DNA from: Ophiobolus disseminans
Lineage: Eukaryota > Ascomycota > Dothideomycetes > Pleosporales > Phaeosphaeriaceae
Direction: 5' to 3'
Assembly: GCA_010093685.1 (NCBI GenBank)
Contig: MU006219.1
Coordinates: 825,531-889,530 of the forward strand
DNA: 64,000 bases
Shown here: positions 55,685 through 64,000 of the stretch, piece by piece
Layout of the letters: each line of letters opens with the position of its first letter
How positions within the stretch are numbered: position 1 is the stretch's first letter
Notes under the pieces: generated by a model
What the model was told of the DNA's origin: nothing
What the model saw: only the letters and a program-made list of their open reading frames with translations
The model's database searches: none
Position numbers and translations under genes: made by a program

Positions 55685-56883
55685 GTTGCGGATGGCGAAT
55701 GAAACCTGGTATATGGGTGATGGAACTAACTTTGGTGGATGCCTCAGGACACAGATCGGCATAGAAGTCGACGAGACGCTGATGGGAATCAAGGGAATTC
55801 TTCATAATTGGGGCTGAATGACCCAAGCGGAATTTCGGAGTGTGCATACGTCACTTGGAACGGCCGGACGCTAAAACATGACGAGCGCAACAAGACCAGA
55901 CCAAACTCTGAGATCTTTCACTCGGCGAGGTCTCTCTACGGGATTCATCGAGCTGGGCTTTTAGACATGCTAATGGCACGCACTCGCAATAGCCTGGTTA
56001 CAGTGTTCGCTCCCGTCTTGTGAGTGAGATCAGCTTTCAATAACCAGGCTTACTATTCGGATAGAGTGTATGTTACAGATGAGTATATAGACAATCCTAA
56101 TCGACAGAACAATTATGTACGAGTGCTTCATTCGTACTCTCAAAAAGTCCCGTGACAGTGCCTTAGATGGCGATGCGAGATCTGCATTAGCTTGTAGAGA
56201 AGTGTTTGGAGCTGCGTAAGTATTTACTTCCTGTTGAATGTAGCAATACATGCATAGAAAGAACAATGCACCGAATAAACATAGTGATCAAAAAATCCTA
56301 CAAGAAATAGAACGGGGCCTAGATGCTGCATGTGTGTAATACAAGTGTGGAGTTTTCCCCATTTGTCTACTTCAACGCTGCAATGCATTGCATATCCTCG
56401 TGCCAATTAGAAGAGCATTACCGTACCGCGACAAGTGCAAGTTTCTGGCTGGTGTTGCGCACGCTTCGACTTTGCGGAACTTTGTCGGCCCGACAGCCTT
56501 GGCAGAGGGTTCTGACGAAGCTTCTCGAATAAATCTGCCTCGAGCTTCTCTCACAACACATACATCTTCTTAATCACACACCCTCTCTCTCATTCCTCCA
56601 CACCTTAGTCGACCTTGCTTCGTGCAGCTCTGCCACATATAGAGCTTCCTTATTGGTAAGTGCGCAACTCTTTTTCCCCAATCACTCGATTGAATGATGA
56701 GACACACGCTGGCACCAGTCTGAGAAGACTTGTACTCTTTATATGCGGACTAGCTACAAGACTATACGTCTGAACTCTGACATCCAATCCCTACACTCTT
56801 GATGTTACATGACACCAGTCGTCAGCTCCTGCTGACATAGCGAAATAGATACTGTGCCATATCGTCTTCGTCGATTCACCACC
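55685..56883. other. Divergent intergenic region with heat-shock element
   Basis: Shared upstream region of the 2H gene and AHA1. A GTAAGT at about 56656 followed by CATAG-type acceptors suggests that the AHA1 leader could contain an intron. The heat-shock element is listed separately. Confidence 0.45.
56517..56529. promoter_or_regulatory. Perfect three-unit heat-shock element
   Basis: GAAGCTTCTCGAA matches GAAnnTTCnnGAA exactly, the array bound by trimeric Hsf1. A further GGTTC precedes it at imperfect spacing and a GCTTCTC follows. It lies 355 bp before the start of AHA1, an Hsp90 co-chaperone that is heat-induced in yeast. Confidence 0.6.
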
Positions 56884-57996
56884 ATGGTTCTTCACAATCC
56901 AAATAACTGGCATTGGGTCAACAAGGACGTCGCGCCTTGGGCGAAAGACTTCCTCGAGACGGAGCTGTCGCAGATCTCGGCCGAACAAGATGGCGTTACA
57001 GCGAAGGTCGACAAGGTGGTGAGCATGGACGGAGACGTTGATGTCAGCCAACGCAAGGGCAAGGTCATCACAATTTTCGACGTGCAACTCAAGCTGGAAT
57101 ACTCAGGTATGTGAAATTTCTGTTGCTTGCAGGCTTGGCGCGCTGACGCGGTCGGCAGGCAAGAATGCAGAGGGCGAAGAAGCCAGCGGCACTATCACGA
57201 TTCCCGAGGTCGCTCACGACACAGAGGAAGACGAGTATGTCGTATGTTCCCTTCGCTCGCAGCCTTTGTTTAGATTAGAGTTCTTTGAGCAGCATTGCTA
57301 ACTGGCTTTTAGTTTGAGATAGATGTCTACTCCGATGATAGCAGTAAGCAGCCTGTCAAGGACTTGGTACGAGCCAAGATCCTGCCTAAGCTCCGCAAAA
57401 GCCTCGCCAAACTCGGTCCCGCAGTGATGGCAGAACACGGAAAGGACATCCAGCACGCGCCAGACTCCAACCCAGCAAGTGGCTTCTCTACACCAAAGGT
57501 GTACTCCAGCTCAAGCGTCAACAAGTCCAAGGACTCTAAGCCTGATGCTGGCTCACAGAAGTCAAGCTCTGGCGCTGTTGTCAACGTGACCACAATCACC
57601 GACAGCACCGAGTTCCGCACCGACGCAGCGAACCTGTTCCAAACCTTCACAGATCCTCAGCGCATCGCAGCCTTTACCCGTTCACCACCCAGGAACTTCA
57701 CCGGCGCAAAGCCTGGAGGCACGTTCGAGCTGTTTGGCGGCAACGTCAGTGGAGAGTTCACCGAGCTGGAGGAGCCGACGCACATCGTCCAGAAATGGAG
57801 ACTTGCACAATGGCCTGCAGGACACTACTCCACTCTCTCGATCTGGTTTGACCAAAACGACAGGGATGCTGTTACGGTGATGAGGGTTGAATGGAAGGGC
57901 GTCCCTGTTGGCCAGGAAGAGCCAACCAAAACCAATTGGGACCAGTATTACGTCCGCAGTATCAAAACGACCTTTGGTTTTGGAACTGTTCTGTAA
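56884..57996 (+). CDS. aha1: Hsp90 ATPase activator Aha1
   Basis: Exons 56884-57106, 57159-57241 and 57313-57996 (introns of 52 and 71 nt) give 329 residues. The frame is open upstream, but the ATG at 56884 begins the family's own start. The N-domain opens MVLHNPNNWHWVNKDVAPWA, which carries the NxNNWHW motif that stimulates Hsp90. It continues to LKLEYSGKNAEG and FEIDVYSDDS. A Ser/Lys-rich linker (residues ~160-195) joins the AHSA1-type C-domain: TTITDSTEFRTDAANLFQTF, GGTFELFGGNVSGEFTELEE and QKWRLAQWPAGHYSTLSI. The last residues are IKTTFGFGTVL, as in other Aha1 proteins. It acts in the cytosol with Hsp90. Confidence 0.95.
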
Positions 57997-59194
57997 GTGC
58001 ATGAGATGGAGCCTTTGGGTAAGTCCTAGATGGAGTCGAGGCGTTATGATGACAAACGAATGTTCACGAAGCGATGGATACTGAAAGATCCTGATGATGG
58101 CCATCATGGCATAGACAGTTAATGCACACTGTTTTGAATGACTGTTTTCTACATGTTCGCGTGCCCTCAACAGCTGAGCTCTACGTAGGAGCTCGCATTG
58201 CACTAATGTTGGCCAAGGTGCTATTGTTTGATAGATATCATGCTAACATATATTTCTACCGTACTAGGTCCTGTCTACCTTCAAATTCTTGTTCATTTTT
58301 CTAAAGATCGTAATAGTACTGTAAAGGTATACAGGTCTCTTTTTAAAATTAAGGCAACAAGACAAACTTCGTGCCAGCTGGCGTCACCAAACATCACCTG
58401 CGCAGCTCCTTCGATCTGCGATGTTACACCTCGGCAACACGGCTGAGGGTCACTTCACCTCAACTTCGCATACAAGATACCACCAACAAACCGCCAACGA
58501 AAAGTATCTAGCCTTCAATGACCCAATCACATAGCTCAGATCCCCGCAATTGTACCGGCCTTTGCACCTGCCTGAAAGAGCCCTGGATCGTCCCTCAATA
58601 TCCCGCACCCATGATAACAAGCTACGCAAGCATGCACAAGCTCCAGGCGAAGCTTGAATGCGCCATGGTGGTGGGTAGCTCCACAAGACATCTACAGCCC
58701 TAAAAATGCGCAGAAAAGCTCCACGAGGTTAAGCAATTCATATTGAAACGCCTTCGCAAGCATCGAGCCATCTCACAGGGTTTGACAAGTTCGGGCTTTC
58801 GGGTGTTCTTCTAGATGCAAGGTCAGCACCATCGTACAGGTACCGGTCACTCATGGCGTCATTCGTACGAGTGATGGGTCCGACCGACAGCTCTATCCCG
58901 GTCCATCCCTTCGTGTACGCAATTCTTTAGCCTCTATTGGAAGGTAGTGGTCGTGGCTATCGCTGCTCAGGTTTCGCAGGGTCAAAGAGCTGGGATCGGC
59001 CTGCAGGTGTCTTAAGAAATGGGTTGCTGCTGTCGAAGCTGAATGTTATTTTGCGCCTGTAGTCTGCTCAAGTTTATTCAATTGAGTACGAACGGATTTA
59101 TAAAGGTAGAATATAGGTAGATTGTATGCTTTCCTTGACGGAACATAACTAATAGTTCCTAGGTAAAGCAACCAATCTTGTTACATCTTCTACG
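57997..59194. other. Intergenic, AHA1 to carboxypeptidase
   Basis: No gene recognised. A TATA box lies near the right end (59099-59104). Confidence 0.45.
59099..59104 (+). promoter_or_regulatory. Probable TATA box
   Basis: TATAAA lies 96 bp before the carboxypeptidase ATG. Confidence 0.55.
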
Positions 59195-60991
59195 ATGAAG
59201 TCTTCCATAAAGCTTCCTACTAGCCTACTGCTGGTCGCTGGCGCAGTCGCACAATTCGTACCAGCGCCCACAGACCTCATCACCAAAGAAGGATACGCAG
59301 GCATTGACGTACGGTACAAAGAGGTCCCGGCAGGCATTTGCGAACTAGACCCCAACGTTAAGAGCTATTCCGGATACGCAGACGTCGACCACGACCAACA
59401 CATATTTTGGTGGTTCTTTGAAGCACGCAATGGCGACCCATCGGAAGCGCCCTTGACCGTGTGGATCAACGGTGGCCCGGGTTCAAGTTCGATGATTGGT
59501 CTTTTCCAGGAACTAGGACCTTGTGGCATCGGACCGGACCTGAAACCGTTCAATAATCCGTACTCATGGACGAATGTCAGCAATATGCTGTTCATCGATG
59601 AGCCTACAACTGTTGGACTCTCGTACTCGATCGCAGTTCCCGCATATAAGGATGACAGCAACTATATCATCCAGTTGCCGAACAACACATGCCCAGATTA
59701 TGCGGCGTCGTTAGGTAGCTGTGGTACGTACTCGAAGCCGAATCATACTTTGACGGCCAATAGCACGGAGGGAGCTGCGCCCAATATGTGGAAAACATTG
59801 CAAGGTAAAACTTACTGTGCTGAAATTACCTGTAAGACATGCGCTAAGTTTACTGCAGGCTTCATGGGCGCATTTCCAGAGTACTCGCGCAATGGCTTTT
59901 CATTTACCACCGAGAGCTACGGCGGTCATTACGCACCGGTCTTCAATGCCTACTTCCTCGACCAAAACGCGAAGAACATCTCCGGGGCTGTCAACATTGA
60001 CCTGGAAAATGTGCTCATTGGGAATGGGTGGTTCGACCCATTGCTCCAGTATCAGGCGTACTACAACTACTCTGTCTACCCCGGCAACACATACGACTAC
60101 AATCCATATAACGAGACCGTCAAGGCGGAATGGTATAACAACATGTACGGTGAAGGCAATTGTCTCGATCAAACGAAGCATTGCTATGTTACGGGTCAGA
60201 ACTCTATCTGTGCTCGGGCGGATGACTTCTGCTATAACAAGGTCGAGTACCTCTACGACTTGTACAGCGGACGAGACGAGTACGACATGCGTTATCTTAC
60301 ACCAGACCCGTTCCCATACGATTACTTCGTCGAGTATCTAAACACTCCAGACGTTCAAAAAGCAATTGGTGCGTACCAAAACTTCTCAACCAGTTCCAGC
60401 ACCGTGTCCTCTGCATTCGGCAACACCGGCGACGACGACCGCGAATCTGGAACTATCGAAGCATGTCGAAAACTCCTCGATGCAGGCGTGCAAGTCATGT
60501 TGTACTACGGTGATGCTGACTACAATTGTAATTGGTTGGGTGGGCAAGCCGTCGCTGCACTCATAAATGCTACTGGCTTCGACACCGCAGGCTTCACCAA
60601 CATCTCCACGAGCGATAACATTGTGCACGGCCAAGTTAAACAAGCCGGCCTCTTCTCTTTCCTACGCATATACGAGTCCGGACATGAAGTGCCATTCTAT
60701 CAGCCGCTGGCGAGTCTTGAGATCTTCGAGCGTGCGCTGAAGCAGGTGGACATTGCGACTGGAAACGAGGATCTCACAGACGAGTATAGAACAAAGGGTA
60801 CGCGTACGAGCGACTACAGAGAGGGCAATACCACGATGCAGTTTGAAGTGACGCCTGCGAATGCGACGTACAACACTGTGCTCAACGCGCCGGATCCAGA
60901 GCCCACGTGGGCTGTTGGTAAAGTCGCCAAGGAGAGGGGATTGAATAGGCGAGCGGTCGGGAGGCCGAGGGGTGGGAAGATGATATTCTGA
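59195..60991 (+). CDS. Secreted serine carboxypeptidase (family S10)
   Basis: The frame is open for 598 codons, but residues 204-221 (GKTYCAEITCKTCAKFTA) interrupt a conserved motif and are encoded exactly by a 54-nt GTAAAA..CTGCAG segment with a GCTAAG branch site. With exons 59195-59804 and 59859-60991 the protein is 580 residues, reading WKTLQ then GFMGAFPEYS. A signal peptide (MKSSIKLPTSLLLVAGAVAQ) is clear. The catalytic triad is Ser223 (TESYGGHY), Asp422 (YYGDADYNCNW) and His479 (ESGHEVPF). WINGGPGSSS is the oxyanion and substrate motif. Many N-x-S/T sites fit an extracellular glycoprotein. It removes C-terminal residues from peptides. Confidence 0.93.
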   Translation: MKSSIKLPTSLLLVAGAVAQFVPAPTDLITKEGYAGIDVRYKEVPAGICELDPNVKSYSGYADVDHDQHIFWWFFEARNGDPSEAPLTVWINGGPGSSSMIGLFQELGPCGIGPDLKPFNNPYSWTNVSNMLFIDEPTTVGLSYSIAVPAYKDDSNYIIQLPNNTCPDYAASLGSCGTYSKPNHTLTANSTEGAAPNMWKTLQGKTYCAEITCKTCAKFTAGFMGAFPEYSRNGFSFTTESYGGHYAPVFNAYFLDQNAKNISGAVNIDLENVLIGNGWFDPLLQYQAYYNYSVYPGNTYDYNPYNETVKAEWYNNMYGEGNCLDQTKHCYVTGQNSICARADDFCYNKVEYLYDLYSGRDEYDMRYLTPDPFPYDYFVEYLNTPDVQKAIGAYQNFSTSSSTVSSAFGNTGDDDRESGTIEACRKLLDAGVQVMLYYGDADYNCNWLGGQAVAALINATGFDTAGFTNISTSDNIVHGQVKQAGLFSFLRIYESGHEVPFYQPLASLEIFERALKQVDIATGNEDLTDEYRTKGTRTSDYREGNTTMQFEVTPANATYNTVLNAPDPEPTWAVGKVAKERGLNRRAVGRPRGGKMIF

Positions 60992-61703
60992 GCAAAGATG
61001 GTGTGGTAGATTATGACGAATATCACGATAAAGATGAATTGTAACATGTCATTACCAGTGGCATACGCGATAACGCGCACCTTAGTCAGCTCGCACAGCA
61101 TGCGCTAGCGACTTCAAACGTCAAAGGGTCTCTCCATCAGGTCCTGGCCGCGTGTATAATAACCTCAGGTGTGAAGGAGCGCATGGAGTGCATTGATGGA
61201 GGCATGGTGAGGAAGGCGTAGCCGAGACGAGTCGCAAAACCGTTGCACGTTGGCGCATGAGTAAGGTAAACGCGGGCTGAACCCTGCATGTGCATTGGAA
61301 AGGGAAGTAGCGACCCGCCCGCATCTTGGAGACGGAAGTCACGACCACGATTGCACCATTCGAGGCCCTTCACGAGACATCCATGCTGCTGTAAGACACG
61401 AGGCAGATTCCACCTCATCTCCCGCGACTTCTTCCACCGCGACTTGGCCCCTTGGCTTCCCGAAACCGTGTGACATCGGAATTGCACCGCCAACTTTTCC
61501 AATCACCGTGTGATAGCATCGACCGCGCGCCGTTAGCCTCGACTCTCTGCCTGATGGTGTCTTTTGGCGCATGGCCTCGCTGAGAGGCAGCTCTACCCTC
61601 GCATTCGCCAGCGCCTGCTGGTGGTAACTAGCATCGTTGCTTCCTGCAGCTTCGCAAAAGCAACGCGCAGCGGCTCCGCGCCCGCTGCCCGCCAGAGTAC
61701 GGC
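60992..61703. other. Intergenic region
   Basis: Short frames only on both strands; holds the promoter of the last gene. Nothing else recognised. Confidence 0.45.
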
Positions 61704-64000
61704 ATGGCGCCCTCCAACATGTTCTCCTATCTGAGGCCTGGCCACGCGAAGCGTAATGCCTCGAGCCTGGCATCCCCCGAATCCGTGCCCAGTCCCGCGG
61801 CCCTCCCGCTGCCGTCGCCATCGCAGAGCACCGAGTACTTCACGTCGCCGCGCTTCTCTGATAATGCCAGCCACGTTTCGAGCTCGCCCATATCGCCCTA
61901 TCCCCCACAGCTCCCACCCATCACCCGCGTAGCCTCCAAGCTGGACAAGTCGCAGGCCGGCAGCATGCCACCACCCCCCGTGGATCGACCCGTGACGAGC
62001 GCAGGCGGTGGAAGCGGTCGGATAGGGCACGATCAGGGGATGCTGTCCCCACCACAGAGATCTCAGGAGCAGCTTTCTCCAAGCTACGAGAATGGCCTTC
62101 CTTCTGCGCGGCCCGCGTCAGCAAACACACCCATTGGCCTGCGTCCCCAGGGGCTGGGCCTGTCGCAAAAGACTGAGCATGCCCAACAGTTCGACACACC
62201 CTCGCAGTCCTCGACGCACTTGTCGCCCTCGATTATATCTCCAGGCTACTCGAGCTTCTCTAGATCACAAACGTCGTTGATGAGCGGCATAAGCGAGAAG
62301 CTGTCTGGTGGTTCCAAGGGCGGGTCTACACCTACAGCAGTACCGGCCAAGGGGAAATCAAGGCTCAACCTGCGCAATCCCATGTCGCTTCTAATGCGAC
62401 GAAGATCTGGTCAGACACTGGACCCTCTGTCAGACGAAGCTCTGGTGACCCACCGCTCGCCCGCCGCTGCTCCTTCCATGCCCGACAACTACGACCCACG
62501 GATTCGTGGCAACAGGGTGCACGACTTTAATGCCCCTAGGATAAACAGGAACTATTCATACAACAATGCGTATGGCGAAGACCAGACACAGCAACAAGTG
62601 GGCCGTGCCAGTCCGCCCAAGATAGACCGAGAGCATACTCCTGTCTTCCGCGAACACTTCGATGATGATACTAGCTACGAGCAGTCGCAAGCTGCTATCA
62701 GAGCTGAGCAACTGGTAAACAAGGACTTCCTCGCGAGGAACTCTGTACAATTCCCACCACCGAGCTATTCTCCACCACCACCTCCACCAGTCGCCAAAGA
62801 CTTGCCGCCAGCTCCTCCTCCACCTCCTCCTGCCCCGAAACCTTCGCCACCGCCCCGCCCCTCCTTCAACGGTGCCGATAGTGTGTTATCTCCTGTATTT
62901 GAGTCAGATGATCCAATGGACGTCTCCACCGAAGCAACGCCCAGGAAAAGGAAGTCGACCAAAACGCCACCACCGATACGGTCACGAGCGACGTCTGTCA
63001 CTGACCCATCATTTCAGCCTGCTGGGCTACCCACGCATTTCACGAGTAGAGCATCGAGGTTTAGCTTTCAAATCTCTGGTGGTAGCGACTCCGCCCAAGA
63101 AGCGATACTGGAAGAGAGGCATAAGCAAAAGGCAGCCGAGAAGGCTTCGAAACAGGTTCGCATGTCTACCAACACAATCGACGACGAATACGACGAGTAC
63201 GGGATAGACGACTATGATATGGATGGCGGTTTCGAGGAAGAGATACCGATGCTTGGGGAGGAAGACGACTTCGGTGGCCTCGGAGATCAGAGTATGGATC
63301 GTGATTTCGAAGACGAGATACCCATGCTAGGCGAGGAAGAAGAGTTTGGAGGCCTTGGAAACCAGAGCTTGGACGCTGGAATCAACACTTTCGACTTTTC
63401 CAATTTGTCGATACAACCAAATATCAACGACCCTACTAGTCCGCTCAGCCCTATGGGTCAACTGCAGACACCTGTAGACGCGAACGGCAATCCCATAGGC
63501 TTCGCTATGTCGGAGCAGATGCTGCGGCAGTTCCAGCAGCCTGCGGTTAGTGGTCTTTCAAAAGTACAACAGGAGCCAACCGCGTACGCTGAGATTCCTT
63601 TTGGCGAAAAGCAAAGTCTCGACGATCTGGGACTTGACGACGACATGTACTTCGATGATGGCTTGATTGGAGAGCCGGACGGAAATGATGCAGCAGAGTT
63701 TGACGAAAGTGTGTTTGATAATCCTGACGGCCCACTCTACGAGAGGAAGATGAAGCCTCCCGCGGCTGAAGAGGCTCCAAATTCCCTCTCGTCATATCCA
63801 CCCGCATTTCTCAACTCCGAGTCAGGCTACGAGGCGGATGACGATACTGTGACTAGGCATCTGGACACGTCTGAGCCCTCGCTGGTTCACAAGAACTCCG
63901 TCGCACAACAGCGCGTCGTACCCGACTTCAACAACATGAATGCATACCACGGTGCTCTTGCTGATGCCGCCACTCGTGCTGAGGCTGCCGGTAGATTTGC
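61704..64000 (+). CDS. Large disordered Pro/Ser-rich protein, 3' end outside window
   Basis: The frame is open from ATG 61704 (MAPSNMFSYLRPGHAKRN) to the window edge, 765 codons, with no stop or clear intron. I do not recognise the family. Residues 1-330 are Ser/Pro-rich. A basic patch (RLNLRNPMSLLMRRRSG) lies near residue 220. A proline run of the YSPPPPPPVAKDLPPAPPPPP kind near residue 355 could bind SH3 or profilin partners. A short NLS-like PRKRKSTK follows, then a helical segment (LEERHKQKAAEKASKQ). Acidic stretches include a 25-residue tandem duplication (63231-63380). The final part is Asp/Glu-rich. The composition suggests a scaffold or regulator; the missing C-terminus may carry the functional domain. 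Confidence 0.8.
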   Translation, partial: MAPSNMFSYLRPGHAKRNASSLASPESVPSPAALPLPSPSQSTEYFTSPRFSDNASHVSSSPISPYPPQLPPITRVASKLDKSQAGSMPPPPVDRPVTSAGGGSGRIGHDQGMLSPPQRSQEQLSPSYENGLPSARPASANTPIGLRPQGLGLSQKTEHAQQFDTPSQSSTHLSPSIISPGYSSFSRSQTSLMSGISEKLSGGSKGGSTPTAVPAKGKSRLNLRNPMSLLMRRRSGQTLDPLSDEALVTHRSPAAAPSMPDNYDPRIRGNRVHDFNAPRINRNYSYNNAYGEDQTQQQVGRASPPKIDREHTPVFREHFDDDTSYEQSQAAIRAEQLVNKDFLARNSVQFPPPSYSPPPPPPVAKDLPPAPPPPPPAPKPSPPPRPSFNGADSVLSPVFESDDPMDVSTEATPRKRKSTKTPPPIRSRATSVTDPSFQPAGLPTHFTSRASRFSFQISGGSDSAQEAILEERHKQKAAEKASKQVRMSTNTIDDEYDEYGIDDYDMDGGFEEEIPMLGEEDDFGGLGDQSMDRDFEDEIPMLGEEEEFGGLGNQSLDAGINTFDFSNLSIQPNINDPTSPLSPMGQLQTPVDANGNPIGFAMSEQMLRQFQQPAVSGLSKVQQEPTAYAEIPFGEKQSLDDLGLDDDMYFDDGLIGEPDGNDAAEFDESVFDNPDGPLYERKMKPPAAEEAPNSLSSYPPAFLNSESGYEADDDTVTRHLDTSEPSLVHKNSVAQQRVVPDFNNMNAYHGALADAATRAEAAGRF
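63231..63380 (+). repeat. In-frame tandem duplication of 25 codons
   Basis: Units at 63231-63305 and 63306-63380 encode FEEEIPMLGEEDDFGGLGDQ… and FEDEIPMLGEEEEFGGLGNQ…. The peptide is about 80 percent identical, while many synonymous codons differ, so the duplication is not recent. Confidence 0.8.

Overview
The window is nuclear DNA from a filamentous ascomycete (Pezizomycotina). Genes are dense, on both strands and mostly cut by 45-110 nt introns with GT..AG ends and CTRAC-like branch sites. The contents (Zn2Cys6 and bZIP-DUF3425 regulators, a fungal rhodopsin-type membrane protein, ATG12, a DBF4/NimO homologue, a ~945-residue conventional kinesin) fit Dothideomycetes, perhaps Pleosporales; the order-level guess is inference. 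I saw no transposon, rRNA, convincing tRNA, CRISPR array or strongly AT-rich repeat-decayed block.

Layout. 0-24.3 kb is mainly housekeeping: a HECT ubiquitin ligase (HUL5-like), a choline-sulfatase-type sulfatase, the E2 RAD6, kinesin-1, an unknown coiled protein, DBF4, ATG12, ketopantoate hydroxymethyltransferase (panB) and the E2 UBC8. Four of these nine belong to the ubiquitin or ubiquitin-like system. 25-34 kb holds an Arg-rich unknown protein, a HeLo-like/STAND N-domain protein, a tiny Cys-rich ORF, a large SNF2 ATPase and a small membrane protein. 34.6-50.5 kb is the accessory part: bZIP-DUF3425 factor, rhodopsin-like receptor, an unknown protein, a DUF3176-like membrane protein with apparent frameshifts, a Zn2Cys6 factor, a 2.7 kb gene-poor gap and an FAD monooxygenase. 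51-64 kb returns to conserved genes: a Ser-rich unknown, GDP-mannose pyrophosphorylase, a 2H phosphoesterase, AHA1, a serine carboxypeptidase, and a large disordered Pro/Ser-rich protein that runs off the right edge.

Most genes were assembled by hand from split reading frames, checking phase, splice consensus and family register together. The main result is the number of very small or odd exons and introns: UBC8 needs internal exons of 8, 3 and 5 nt; kinesin starts with a 5-nt coding exon and the pyrophosphorylase with a 7-nt one; a 22-nt exon carries the first half of the Zn2Cys6 cluster; the carboxypeptidase has a stop-free 54-nt intron; and one intron appears to be GC-AG. Regulatory signals that can be read directly include a perfect CGG-N6-CCG palindrome beside a TATA box before the gene at 25.3 kb and a perfect three-unit heat-shock element before AHA1. 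No gene cluster for a single pathway is evident.
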